Source: Piromyces finnis (lineage: Eukaryota; Neocallimastigomycota; Neocallimastigomycetes; Neocallimastigales; Neocallimastigaceae). From it: DNA of 64,000 bases. This document shows positions 25,416-40,100 of this stretch, piece by piece. Made by a program: the position numbers and the translations under genes. The stretch lies in NCBI GenBank assembly GCA_002104945.1, contig MCFH01000025.1:124001-188000 (forward strand), in the 5' to 3' direction. Each line of letters starts with the position of its first letter. Within the stretch, counting starts at the first letter, position 1. The notes beneath the pieces are model-generated. The model was not told the DNA's origin. It saw nothing but the letters and a program-made list of their open reading frames with translations, and did no database searches.

Positions 25416-27439
25416 GCAATAATAATAATAATGATAATAATAATATTATTATTATAAAACTCTTTTTTTAACTGATATGAGATATTAAATAGTATAAAGG
25501 TATTTTAATAATATTATTACTTTATTATTATTATTATTTTATATATTTATATATATTATATGACTTCTTTTTATTTCGATAATTAACTAAAAAATTTAAA
25601 AAAGAATAATAAAATTTAAAGTTTAAAAAAAAAAAAAATTGATATTTAATAAAAAAAAAATAAAAATAGAAATAAAAAGTTTCATTATTAAAAAAATAAA
25701 AATAAAAATAAAATTACAATTATTATGAATTAGAATTGCTGTTAATTAAGTAATTCAGTAATTTACTATATATAACTTATCAATTATACAAATATTATAT
25801 AAAATAAAATTTTAAGAATGTATAATATTAACAAAAGTTCAAGAAAAAATATTTAATATTGTTATTATTAACATAACAAGAATAAGATGATGATTAGTGG
25901 AAAGATATATATATATTTATATATTTTTTAACCTAGAATGGATTTACTCAGTAGTTTGTTGTATTAAATTAAAAAACCTTTTAGCGTTATGCTATTTTAT
26001 TAAATATTTTCATTAACAAACAATAAAGTAGTATAAGTTATATGATCTAATAATTCTTAAATAAATATACAAATAAAAATAGGTATATTTAAATTTGAAA
26101 TATAAAGCTACAGCATGATGATGAAAGCATAGTATTGAAGATAGGATGTAGTAAATTAAATTCTAATGTTAATATGGATATATTAAGGAGATTAGTTTAA
26201 CTACAATGAATTCAAAGTCAAGTATCCATATATATTAATAATTTATAGAAGGGGAAATCTTTTGAAATATTCATATAGAATTAAATCGACATATTAAAAA
26301 ATAGGATTGATATGAACTTTGAAAATAAAGTCCCATAGGGATTCAATCCTCGGTCAATTACATCAATTGTAGATTTTTTTAACTGTATTAAAAAGATGAA
26401 TGAAATAAAGATATACATATACATGACAGTATTTAGATATTTCTTGCTTAATTAATATTAAGGTTTCAAATTTTATTGATTATTATTATTTAATTTTACA
26501 TATTAAATTTTTTCTTTTTTTTTTTAAAAAAGCTTTCAAAATAAAATTAAAAAATAAAAGCGAAACAAAAAAGAAAAAAAAAAAAGATTAAATAAAAGAA
26601 TGATATTTCCAGAATTAAAAAAAAAAAAAAAAAAGTAATTTGTAAATAAAAAGAAGAAAAGTAGGAAAAAAAGATTAAACAATAAAGATAATTTATAAAT
26701 GAATAAATATAGGATAGGCCCAAAGTCTTTTTTTTTATCCTTTCGGGAAAATTTAAATGTAATATAATTGAACATTAATTCTATGTTCATTTTTTTCCTC
26801 CTCATATGTAAAAAACAATTATATCAAAAAAAAAAAAAAAAAAAAAAAAAAAGAAGATTTATAATTCGAGGTTACACTATGGCTAAATAAACATATAACT
26901 TCATTTTTATTTCTCTTCTATTCCTACTTTTTTTTTTTTAAAACTTTTCAAATATGACTCTTTAATAAACGTTTTTTTTTTTTTTTTTAATACTTTTATT
27001 TTATTTTAATTTTGAGAAAATCATTTGTTTATTCTTCTTCTTCCTCTTCTTCTTCTTATTATTATTATTTTTTTTTACAATTTCAAAGTTTAATTTCAAA
27101 GTTTTTTTTTTTTTTTTTTTTTTTTTTCATTATATAAAAAGTATTAATAGAATAAATCTAACTATTTATATATAATAAATATTTATGTATATTATTAAAT
27201 TTTGTTTTTGATGATTTCTTATTCCTTTTTTTATTTATTTATTTTTTTATTTGTATTTATTATCGATAATTTTTGAAAATCATTTTTCTTTCTTTTTTAT
27301 TTTTCTTTTTATATATTTTTCTTTTATTTATTTATTTATAATATATATAGATTATTTCTGTAACGTTTTTTTAAATTATTATTGTATATATTTATCTATG
27401 TTAAATATATGATAATCAAAAATTGTATTAAAAATTTAT
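25070..27439. other. intergenic region with one less AT-rich island
   Basis: Mostly homopolymers and AAT repeats. About 26100-26400 is less AT-rich and contains inverted repeats (see findings), but no gene is recognised. Long open stretches on the minus strand at 26536-26805 are poly-Phe/Lys artefacts. Confidence 0.5.
25328..25455. repeat. 10-bp TAAAATAATA tandem repeat running into (AAT)n
   Basis: About four copies of TAAAATAATA are followed by about 20 AAT/ATA triplets with a few point changes. It lies upstream of the RhoGEF start. Confidence 0.8.
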
Positions 27440-28959
27440 CTAATTTAATAAATTTTTAATATTTTTTGGAGTGGAATCATCATTCAAATGTTTTGAGGTG
27501 TATCTAAGAGTATTTAACAATGAATCGGCATCAACACCAGCTGAGCCTTGAATTAAACGAATACATCCTTTAATCTATAAATAATTCAATTAATCAAAAT
27601 TATTAGAATATATAATATCAGAAAAAAAAAATTTTTATAGAGAAAAACTTACATTAATCTTTGAATTACGATGGAATGCTCCTTCTTGATCAATGTGATC
27701 AAATAAAATAATACATCCAACCATAACACGAAGACAAAATGAAATCATTGGTTGAGATTGAACTCTGTATTTTGATACAGCATTATAACATATATTGGTC
27801 ATTAAAGATAAACATTCACTAACTTGTTGTGCTGATACACCAGACTTACTATTCTGTTAAATACGGAAATAAATTAAATAAATTAATATATTTTATAATA
27901 ATCTTTACGTATTCTATTGATTTATTCATTTATATTTATTAAAATGTGTATAATTGTATAATTACTGGTGCAACAAAAGCTATAGTAGCATCTGTAACAG
28001 CTTTAAACATTGGAGTTGAATAAGCATAGAATAAAGACATTCTATTTGCAAGTTCATCATTAACTGGTATATTTTGCTTATTTATCTATATTCATTTATT
28101 ATATTTATTTATTAAAATACAATTTATATTATTAATCTTTTAATTAATTCATAGATTTCAAATAGGTCATTTATTAAGGAAAATGTAATTCTTTAAACCT
28201 GAACCTACCTTGTAATTATTTTTAATTCTACTTAATAAACGACGATAATATGAGAAATCATTTTGTATTGATGGATTTGTCATCTATCGTAAAAAATAAA
28301 AGTAAAAAGTTAACAAAATATTTATTAAATAATATTTTGAAAAACTATTGGTATATTATTACTTTTAAATCATCAAATTGAAGAACAAAACTTAATAAAT
28401 CAGCCAATTTCTTGGTAGTAGCTTGGTATTTTCCTAAATTTTCGGTAATATTTCCTTTACATAAGACAAATAATATTCTTGGGAAAATATCTTCGATTCT
28501 TTGTGAAAATTCATAATATTTCTTAAGCTTTACAGCAGATGGACATAAAGCTACCCAAGCTTCTTCTTCCGTTTGCGGACTAGGGTTCGAAATTGCCTAA
28601 TTATTTAATTTATTAAATGTATTAATAATTTCAAACTTTTCATATGAAACAACTACTCCAAATAAATTTATATAGCATTCTTACTTTTCGTATCAGCTCT
28701 CCACAACCAGTATATTGTCTCAATGATTGTAATATAGCATTTGAACGATTTAAAATTTCGACAACATAGCGGTATAATTGTTCTTCTTCTGGTATTGGTT
28801 GTGCATCTTTTTTAAAAATTCCAAAATAACAAAATTAATATATTAATTTTATTGTATTATGATATAATTAATGCTTATTTATTAGTTACTTTCGAAATCA
28901 AGAATAATATCTGGACCGCTATCATTTGAATTTTGTATAATTGATACTAAGGATCCCAT
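27440..28959 (-). CDS. CYRI (FAM49) Rac1-binding inhibitor of SCAR/WAVE
   Basis: Negative regulator that binds active Rac1 and competes with the CYFIP subunit of the WAVE complex, limiting Arp2/3-driven protrusion. Seven exons: 28959-28890, 28806-28685, 28596-28363, 28283-28209, 28085-27966, 27853-27653 and 27574-27440, total 957 nt, 318 residues, close to animal CYRI (about 320). MGSLVS fits an N-myristoylation signal with Gly2 and Ser6. Family blocks seen in order: [65 protein letters not shown] and [10 protein letters not shown]. The Arg pair of the YYRR block, known to contact Rac1 in animal CYRI, is conserved. All domains are full length. Function is by homology; the neighbouring SCAR and RhoGEF genes support the same pathway. 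Confidence 0.96.
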
Positions 28960-29177
28960 TTTTATTATATTGAATTTAAAATTTTTTCTTTAGTTTTTTA
29001 TTGATTTTAGTTTTTCTCCGTTATTTATTTTAAGAATACAAGAATGTTTTTTATTACTTTTTTTTCTTGTTTTGTATTTTTTTTCTGTTTTTATTTTTGT
29101 TTTTCTGATTTTTAAAAGTTTAGTTTGTTTCTTAAATTAATAGTTTATTTATTACTTCTATTATTTATTTTTTTCTT

Positions 29178-29224
<47 letters not shown>

Positions 29225-30390
29225 TTAAATACAAATTATTAATATAGAAAAAAAATTAAAGATTTTTATTCCTTTATATATACTTTTTTATTCTATATAA
29301 TTATAAATATCTATATTTATTATTTAATATATATGCATCCTATCTATACACCTAAAAAATTTAAATAAATATTAATAGAAATATTAGTATAGATGAATAA
29401 AATATAAAAGTAACAAAATAATAAGAAATAAAAAATATACAAAGTATTAAATTATATATTATTAATTCTCTTAGGTTTTATTCATTAATTCCTTATGACC
29501 GGTTTTTAACAAATTATAAACATCATTAGTTTTTATTTTTGTTTATTCATTATATTTATAAATGTATTTTATTATATAAAGATATTTTTTTTTTTTTTAA
29601 TTTTTATCAATAATTTTAAGTGAATATATGTATTTTTTTTTTCTTTACTTTATTATGTTATCATATGTACAGTGATTTTTATGTGTAAAATAGGCTTATT
29701 TTATTTTATAAGAATATAAGAATAAGTGTTTTCAATATAAGTGATATAATAGTGAAAAATTATTTCGATCCATCATTAATTCTTTCAATGGAGAACAATC
29801 TTATAACAAATATATTTTTTCTTTAATAAAATCATGTGTAGTGTGTTATACTTTTATTTCTCTTAGACTTTTTTTTTTATTTTTTTTTTTTTTAAAATAT
29901 TTAATTTGCAGTTGTAAATTTAAAATATATATTATGTATATATGATAAATAAAAAAATATTTACGTTTAAATATACTTGTTTATTTAAAATTACTTGAAT
30001 AATAATTATATATATCTATGTATTATTATGATTCTTATTTATTGATATACAAGAAAAAATATTATATTCTTCGATATAATATTTTTATTTATATTATGTA
30101 ATTAAATAATATTATAGTATTGAGGTTATTTCGTATTATAATTATAATTATAATTATTAAAATAATTAAATTTTTTTAAAAAAAAAAATGAAAAGAAAAT
30201 AAAAAAAAAAAGATAAAAATAAAGGTTAATTTCAAATATATAAAGTTTCGTTATATATTTATGATATATTTTTATCTTTTCAACTAAAATTTTACAAACT
30301 AAATAAAAATATAAAAATAAGACAAAGAAGAAAAAAAATAGTGTTTATTGAATATAAAAGAAAAATTTTTTTTTGAATAATTAAATAAAT

Positions 30391-30535
<145 letters not shown>

Positions 30536-31825
30536 TACACTAACGATGCCATTCATTTTTAATAATAAATAAACTTTTTTCTTTTTTTTCATTTCAGTAT
30601 TTATTTATTAATATATGATGATAATAAATAAATATATTAAATTTTTAATTAGTTACATATATTATATTATATGAATACTAAATTGAAATTACTAAAATAT
30701 AGTATATTAATGTATTAAAATTTATATATAATTTTATTCAATAATAAATAAATTAATAAAGATAAATGGATAATAAATGTAGATAATATATTATTAATAG
30801 TTATTTTATATATTATTTAACTAATAAAAAAAGAATTAAAAAGAATTAAAAATAAATTTTATTATGATTTAATGTATTAATTTTAAATTAAAACCAAACA
30901 TTTCAATTAATTACAATTTAATATAATATATTATTAATAAATTTAATTTATTAATTTATATATTAAATAAGGTAATTCTTTTTTTCATTAAATATTTGAC
31001 GTTTTTTTTTTTTTTGTACTAAGGAAGTAGAAGAAGGAATTTGTATGGGAATAGTATTAGAAATGGGTGTAATTATATAAAATAAAAGAAAATTATTTTA
31101 ATATGATTGAATGATGATGTTCTAATTATTTATATTGATTTATAAATGCTTTTTCAATTATTATAGGAAAAAATAAATAATTCTATTTATTATATTATAT
31201 ATAACTATTAAAATTAATAAAATTCTTATTAATAATTAATTAATAAATTAATTATATTAATTTATGTAAAATCTACATAAAATCAACAAAATTAGTAAAA
31301 TAAAAAGTTATATAATTGTTAGTATCGTTATAATAATTATTTATTGAAATTTATAAGTCATTATTAGAACATATATTGGTTTTATACATTAGTTTTTTTA
31401 TAAAGTATCTCCATTAAATTTTATATTTTATTTTATTATTCAGGAAGAAAAAAGTTATAAATATGAAATAATCGAACCTTTTTTTTTTTATTAAATCATT
31501 TAGGAAAATTTTTTTAAATTATATTAAAACTAAAGTAAATTAAAAATTAACTTTAATTATTATACTTTTGGTGTAATTGTAAAATATAATAATACTAATA
31601 ATATTATAATAATATTAAATGTATTAGATTAATTAAATTGTACTAATATATTGAAATAAATGTATTTGTTATTTATTAACTATTTATATATTTAAATAAT
31701 GATATTAAACAGATGTATTTTTAGTTATTCATAATTCTTTGTAAATGAAATAATGTGCTTGCTATTTTTATCTATTTGTGATTATTTTTTATTTTATATA
31801 TTATTTACGTTATTAAAAATAGTTA

Positions 31826-31907
31826 TTTGAAAAATTCTTTTAGTTTTTACTATATAAATAAAAAAATTTGAAAAATTCTTTTAGTTTTTACTATATAAAT
31901 AAAAAAA
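31826..31907. repeat. perfect 41-bp tandem duplication
   Basis: Two adjacent identical copies (31826-31866 and 31867-31907) of a unit beginning TTTGAAAAATTC and ending in an A run. No mismatch is seen, so the duplication looks recent. Confidence 0.9.
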
Positions 31908-34291
31908 TATTCATTGAAAGTTGATTAGAATGTTTATTAATAGAAGTTACACACACATAAAAAATAATATTAATTTTTTTCAACCTTATATTTTTAGTAA
32001 TTCATATAAATTAAATGGTCAACATAATAATTGTATTTTACATTTAAAATGTTACACAATATATTACTACATTTAAAACCTTTGAAAAAAAGGTTTTAAT
32101 GAATTTAAGAATTGGATAAGAAAGAATAATAGTTTTTTAATAAATCTATATATAGTTAAAACAAAGAAAGAAATAGGTTAAAGATAATAACTTTAGTATT
32201 AAAAGAAAATAAAAAATTTCAAATTTCTAATATGAAAAATGATTCTTTTGTTCATCAATTATTTAAAATTAATAAATAAAATATATTATTATTATTATAA
32301 AAAAAGGTGTTATTTATTTATTTGTCTTAAACAAATTGTAATAATGACTTTTGAAATATATAAAAAATATTAATTACTAGATAATAATATTTTTATGAAT
32401 TTCTTTTTCTATATTTTTAATTGTGTAAAAGTATTTTGAGCAAAAGTGATTTTTATTTTTATTTTTATTTAAAAAAAAAAGAAGATGAAAAATGCTATCT
32501 TTTTTTAAATTCATTTGATTCAAATTTAATGTTTTAACATTTTTATAATACCCAAAATTTATATTTTTATGTATATAATGAAATGAATATTGTGTGTAGG
32601 TATATATTATTTAATTATTAAAATTATTATATATTTCCAATGCTATTTCAATTTATTATAAATTATAAAATAACTTAACTGTTACCTTTTCTGTTAATTA
32701 AACTGTATTTTATATTATTATATAAATATTAATTTATATAATAATGAAAAATAGTAAAACATTAGTAAGATTCTATAATAGTTTTACAAAATAATAATAA
32801 TACAATAAAGTGAAGCTTTTAAAAATTTTCTATTTATTAAATAATTAATAATAAATTATATGGATCATACATTTACATTGATTGTTTTACTACATTTTAC
32901 AATTTTATTTCATTTAAATAAAAATAATTTTATAAAATATTATTAGTAACATCCATTAAATTGCTTAACTATTCATAGTAATACATAATACATTTTCTTT
33001 TTCCTAAGAAATATAACTATCATTCTCACTATACTTTCATTTTAAATATTTAAAAAAAAAATTAGTTACGACATTATATATGTAAGCAATAAGTCATATA
33101 ATTAAAAAATAAATAAGAATTATACCATTATAATAATTTTTTTATATATTATATTAAATCAAAAAGGTTTGATGCCATTTTTTATCTAATTTCAATTATC
33201 AAAGTATTATAATTAGTCATGTTTTTATATAATAACGAAAATTAATAGTGGATAACTTTTAAAAACTTTTTTATCATTATACTAATAAGAGTTTTAATAT
33301 TTCTTAGAAAAAACATTAAATTCTGCCTGCCGTTAAATAAAATGTATTCAAGGGGTAGGTCAACATTTTTTTATTTTATCCAATCCGGAAATATCCTAAA
33401 TAATTATGATATTGTATGTAAAGAATATTTAATTATAATATTTTTTTTTTCTCATTAATAAAATATATAGTTTATAAAAAATATATTTTTTGTTTATCAT
33501 TATAAATATATTTATTTTAATTTCATACACGCATAAACCTTTACTTCGAACATTTTAAGAAAAAATAAGAAATGTGTATTTAACCTACTTTTTTTTTTTT
33601 CTAACCTCTTTTTTACTTAATTATGAAAGATTTGTAATCAATTAAATTAACAATTATTAAAAAACAGTTTTAATGAAAAAAAAAAAGGATTATTCATTTT
33701 ATTAATTTTAATTACAAACAAAAAAAATAAAGTACGTTCATCATTTAAATTAAATTTATCCTTTGATTACTATCTTACTTTATTCTCACAATCTACCTTT
33801 TTTTTTTTGTATAGTTTGTCTATGTCTATTATTTCAAAAAATTTATCTTTATTTTTATGTAATAAACGTGCTGTATATTATATGATTTATCTTTAATTGA
33901 CTGATATCTTTAATACTATTTAAAGTTATTGAAAAAACCATATTTAATATAATTCTATCACAATTTTAATTAAATTAATAATTATAAAATTAATAAATGA
34001 ATCAAAATTAAATTAAATAATACATAAATGGAAAAAATTTATTTCAAAATTGCTCTATTTATATTAAATCAATATAGTAAAGATTTAAATGTTTATTTTT
34101 TATTAAATATATAAATATACAACTTTTTATTTATGAAAAATAAAATATTAAAAGTATGCTATTTAGTATAAATATTTTTTTTTTACTTTACGTATTGTAA
34201 TACTTTTTATATTAGTATTTTACAATTTTATCATTATTTATAGTTAACATATTTATTTTAACATAATAGTTTATTAAAAATTTTAAGATGC

Positions 34292-34362
34292 AAAAGTTAT
34301 TAATGTAAATGTATTAAATTTACATTAATAACTTTTAATTCTATTTTTATAGAATTAAAAGT
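34292..34362. repeat. two overlapping perfect hairpins
   Basis: Hairpin 1 has 19-bp arms at 34292-34310 and 34318-34336 with a 7-base loop. Hairpin 2 has 13-bp arms at 34331-34343 and 34350-34362 with a 6-base loop. They share 34331-34336, so full pairing of one excludes full pairing of the other. No flanking gene is apparent. Confidence 0.8.
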
Positions 34363-37135
34363 GAACATTATGATTATTATTAGGGACATTCTTAGGTTAA
34401 AACATAATTCATTATATTAAATAATATATCTAAAGTAAATTATTAATATATATTTATGGAAACATATTATATATAATTGATTTTAATATAATATATAATT
34501 TCATATTAAAAAATAAAATATTTGACGGTCAGTTACTATACATAATAACTAATATAATATATTATTAATATATTATAATGTAAATGATTAAATTACAAAA
34601 TACATAATTGTTTCACAAATAAAGTTTAATTAATACTAAACTTAATTTAAAGTCAAAAATCTAACATTTTGGATTTTACAATAAAAATAGTAAAAAGTTT
34701 TTTTCTTATGGTCCTTATTAATTTATTCTTCCTATCAATATTTTTAGTATAAAATAACTATTTATTTATCAAACCAATTTAACGGAACGGACTACGGGAA
34801 AATGGGTTAATGTTAGAATTATATAGCTATAATTAAATGCTTATTTAGATTAGTAAAAGTACTATTTTTGTTAGTCATTAAAAAAATTTTTTTTATCAAT
34901 ATAAAAATGTATATAGTAATAGAGCATTCTAGATTATCAATCCTTGATAATACTATATTAAATCTAATTTATTTAAATCGTATAGTATTATGTCCGTGTG
35001 AAATAAAAACATTTGGATATTAAATAAATTTGAATAATATTAAAAAATTATCAGCTTTAAAAGTATCTCAAAAAAAAATTGTATATAAAAATAAAATATA
35101 TTATGAATATATTAAGATTATATAGAATTTATTTTTAAAAATAAACAATTTTTAAATGAAAAAAAAATGGAAATATTGTGAAAAGGCAGATTTAGGTAGA
35201 TTTAAAATTTACCTAGTTCACACTATGGAAATTTATTCAAAATGTTAATATTATTATCAATGCTTTTATGTTGTATTATTATTTAATGAAATAATCATTA
35301 TCAATGCTTTTATGATTATCGTTTAATAATACGATTAAAAGAATACTGTTTAATTACTTTATACATTAATATCATTTATTATTTTAATTAAAAATCAGCA
35401 TCAATGTTATTGTAACTTTCTATAAAAATATATAATTATCATTTTATCTAGATTTATGTGTTTTCTATTCTACTCTTTTTGGTTGTGTTTTGCTCCTTAT
35501 GAAAAAACTTTAATCCCTTAGTTTCAGTAGAGTTGTATTAAATATGTTCATTCCTTCATTTTTTATTTATATATTTTTTAAAGTTGGTATATTAACTCCT
35601 CTTTTTTTAAACTATTATTAGTAAATGATTTTCACCTTTCTATCATAAATAAATGTGTATATTATATATTATATTTATATTGATGTTTATCATAATTAAC
35701 TAATAATATAATTATAGTAACTATTTTTTTTATAAAGTTTAAACATATTTCAATATCTAATTTTGTTCAAAAAAAAAAACTGTATGGTTTTATTTAATTA
35801 GTATTTCTACACTCTAATCCCATATTTCTTTTTTTTTTTTTTTAAATTATTTATTTGTGATTTTTAATTTATTTCTCAGCCAATTCTTTTTGTTTATTTT
35901 TTTAAATAAATATTAATTTAAATTTATTATGAAATAAAGTTAATATCTATTTCATAAAACAAATTTTTAATATAATATTTTGTATTAAATATAATTTAAT
36001 ATAAAATTTATGTTTTATTTTTTGTGTTTTTTATTTATTTCTTTTACTCTTTTAAAACAAATAATAAAATCAATAAATAATAAAATAAAATAAAATAAAA
36101 TAAAAAAGAGTAAAAGGTTTATTTAAACCTAAATAAACAAACAACAATAGTATTTATATAAAAATTACTTATAATAATAGACAAAATAATTATAAATACT
36201 TGAATTATTAAATGTTCAAATAAAAAATAAAAATAGATTTTATATATATTTATCATTTTTAATTAAAATGATGATACTTTAAAAAGAATATAATTGGATT
36301 TAATATAAATAAATTTTATCTATTGATTTTGTTTAAATATTTTTTTATCTGTTTTAAATTGAATCAACACAGATCTTCAAAAAAAAAAGTAAAAAATAAA
36401 ATATATTATTTAGATAAAATAAAATATTCAAATTATATTCAAAAAAAAATATAGAAAAAAAAAAGAATAATATTTTAGTAATCATTATTGTACATAAAAA
36501 TATTTATAAAATATTTATTATAAAACAAAACTTTTTTCCCAAATACTAGTTTCATTGGGAAAAAAAAAAGTAATAAATGATTATTTTTATGCATTATATA
36601 TTCTAACTACTAAATATTAGCAACAAACAATACTTTTAATATTTATTAAAGACAATGAAAATTTAATGAAATTTTCCTTTTTATTTATTTTAAAATTTTT
36701 AACATAAATTATATATATAAGCTACATAATAGATTTCCAAAAAGGAATATTTTATAGTTTTATAGTACTATCAAAGTTAAAATTTAAAAAAGGGTTTATT
36801 AATTTCTTTTTTCAATTTTTATTTTTTTAAGTATTTTTCAAAAAAAAATATAATAGATCAATAATTTCTTCAAATTCCTATAATAGCATTAAATCTAAAA
36901 GTTAATTTATAAATAGTATACAAATTTATCATCTTTTTATAAATAATATCTTCAAGGAATAAAAGAAACAAAATCAATAATAATCAAATTAATTATTAAA
37001 TAAACCTTTTTTTTCCTATAATTAAATAAAACATCTCAATTAAAAATAATTGCCATTTACAAAAAATAATATTAAATCCTTTTTAAAGTAATAAAAAACT
37101 ATATACCAAACTATTTAATTAAATAAATATTAAAT

Positions 37136-40100
37136 ATGTCAATAAAATCATCGCAAGAATTATTAGGAACTCTTGAAGTTACAGGTACTTTTATTTAATG
37201 TAATAAATAAAAATGGTATTAAAATAATTATTAAATTTTATTAATTATAATTCATAGCTGTTGGTGGAAATGATATCAAGTCAAAAGCTTTAGTTTCAAA
37301 ACCAAATTTATATGTTGTTTTTGAAATAGGAAATAAAAAGAAAACCACAACAGAAAAACCAGGGAAAAATCCAAGATGGAATGAAGTTTTCAAATTTGAT
37401 ATATATGAAAACAGTATATTAAAAGCTAGTGTTTATAATAGTAAAAATAACGAATATATAGGTAGTCTAGAACTTATATTAAGAGAAACTATTTACATAG
37501 GTAAGTTTTTTGTTTTTGTGAAACATTTAATCATTATATATTAGTAAATTTTAAAGATTAGAAAAAAATTATTTTAAAATATATATATTAACATTTTAAA
37601 TAATTATGATTATATATTTAGAAAATCAAAATGTTAAAATGAAAATTTATAATGAAAAGAATCAAGAAAGGGGTGAATTAAATTTATTATTACACTTCCA
37701 AAAAAGAATTGATTCGCACAATAGTTTCAAAAATACTCAAAGTAATTTAAATTATGTAAGAACAGAAGATGAAAGCTTACATAGAAAAGGTAGTAATGAT
37801 ATGACTAATACTTTTATAAATTCTAATGAAGCCTTTGCTGGACAAAGTAAACGAACATCAATAAATTATTATAAAAACCCAAACATATCAGTATCTTTAA
37901 ATAAAGCAATACCATCAAAAATAAAAACTTTTAATGGACGTCCAATAAAGGTTGTCCAAGATTCAAGGCGTCGTTCAAGAAGTCTTTCACCAATGAGATA
38001 TGAAAAAGAAATGTATGGTCGTAATAAGAGTATTACACCAGTAATTAAACCTAGTCCTTCTAATGAACATCTTAATCATTTTAAATCTAACGAGAGTTTA
38101 AATCAAAATTCTATGTTAGAAGGTTATCAAATGAATATATATAGCCAACCAACTTTTGGTTATTTGGAATCTCAATCAGATAATGAAGAAGATATATATT
38201 CCTCATCACTACCTACTAATTCTGCATTTCTTTCTTCATCAGCTTCTTCTGGACAATTTGGTAACTATCTATATAACAACACTCTATCTTCAAGTAATTC
38301 AGTAAAATTAGTTCAATCACCTGTAAAAACAGGTGTAAGTGTTAAATATAATGCTAATTCCCCAAGAATTAATCAAGCTTCAATGAAGTCTGATAATGCT
38401 TCAATTTATAGTAGTGGTTCAAACCATTCAATTCGTTCTTCTCATTCAAAATCACCATCTCTAGTCATTAAAACATCAATTAATTCAATGAAAATGAGTA
38501 TAAATTCAGCTTCTACTCCCCGTTCTTCAACTCCACATTCATCAACACCACGTACTTTAACACCTATGTCTTCCTCTTCAATGCCAACCCCAAATCGTGG
38601 AACATCCTATTTACCAAAGCCAGTTCAAAATAATTATCGTCAAAGTATGCTAAAATCGTATATTGATTCTCAAAATAATATGAAAGTAGAAATGGAAAAT
38701 ACGTATCAAGAGCCATTAAAAGAACCTAATGAAATTAATAGTAGTCCTGGCGAGGAGGAAAGAAATAGAAAAAATTCAAGCGATAGTCAGATAAGAACAA
38801 ATCGTAAAGTTTTGCCATCTGGAGGTAAATTTGGTTTTGAACGTTCTAATAGTGGACCAGGATCTTTACGTGGTCCACGTGAAGCTAATAATACACCATT
38901 AAAAAATATTGAGTATGAAGAAAAACTTGGTTCTAAAAGAAGAAATAATCTCAAAGTAAGAAGTATATCTAACGATTCGCGTATTTATAATAGCTTTTCA
39001 AGCATTACAATGACAAATTTAGAAGATAGTATTAATACTCTTAATGATCATATCAACAAAAATAATGTTGATAAAGAAGACTCTAATGCTTATAGTAATA
39101 AAAGTAATAGCTATTCAACAGAAGTTTTAGTCATAGATTCAAGTTTGGAAAACGATCAGCATGATTCCTTAATTCTTGGTAAATATTTATCTTCAAATAA
39201 ACAGGGAAAAAATTCATTAAGACGTTCAGCTAGTTTTGATTCCTTTATAAAGGAAAAGGAATTATTCTATCTTAATGAAAACGATAGAAGAGTTAGTAGA
39301 ATGAATGATTCTGTCAATTCAAAAGAGATTTTCTCTCGCCCAGCAAAATCAAAAGATCGTTTTAAGGAGAGTAAAGAATCCGAATCTGAAAATCCACCTC
39401 GTTATACATCTCTTATTGATTCTAAGCTTAAAAATGATAGAGTTGCAAATGATAGCAAAGAGAGAGAAGGCGCTGGAAACTGTTCAGATAGTTCAACATC
39501 AAGTTTTTCAAAATCACTTTCTTTATCTCGTCAAGCTAGCTTGAATAAATCCAGATATTTTATGAATATTTCCCAATCAAGTGATAAAAATCAATTGAAG
39601 AACAAAAATTCTAATATATCAAGTGCTAGTGAAGAAAGTTCAGTCAATTTATCAAGTAAGGTTAATGATTTAAATAATCTTTCAGATGAATGCCGAACTT
39701 TTATGGATACAAAAGAAGTATGTAACGAAACCCAAGAAACTAAAATCCCAAAAAAGTATAGCCCAAGAAGATCATCTCTTTCTTCCAAGGTACTTCAGCA
39801 AAATATTCTTTTAAAAGACATGAAACCTGTGAAAGTTATATCACCATCTTCTACTCCATTAACTACACAAGCCAAAATATCTTCAGTAAAAGAAGGTAAA
39901 GAAACTGTTGTTGGTAGCGTACATTATTCTGAAACATCGTATACAAATATGAATAATTCATCACAAAACGCTTCTTTAATTGATGCAGTTAACAATTCAA
40001 ATGAAATTGATCATTTACAAAAAGAATTAGATAAGATATCGTTATCTTTAAAAAAGAAAGTGATTAGCAGGAATGGAAGTAATAGTGAAAACTCTATTGC

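Noticed and set aside
26320-26365. A tRNA gene on the minus strand, suggested by GGATTGAATCC
   Set aside because: No acceptor stem, D-arm or anticodon arm can be built around it; the T-arm stem is not complementary at the needed length.
26536-26805. 89-residue Phe/Leu-rich minus-strand frame
   Set aside because: Homopolymer artefact in intergenic DNA.
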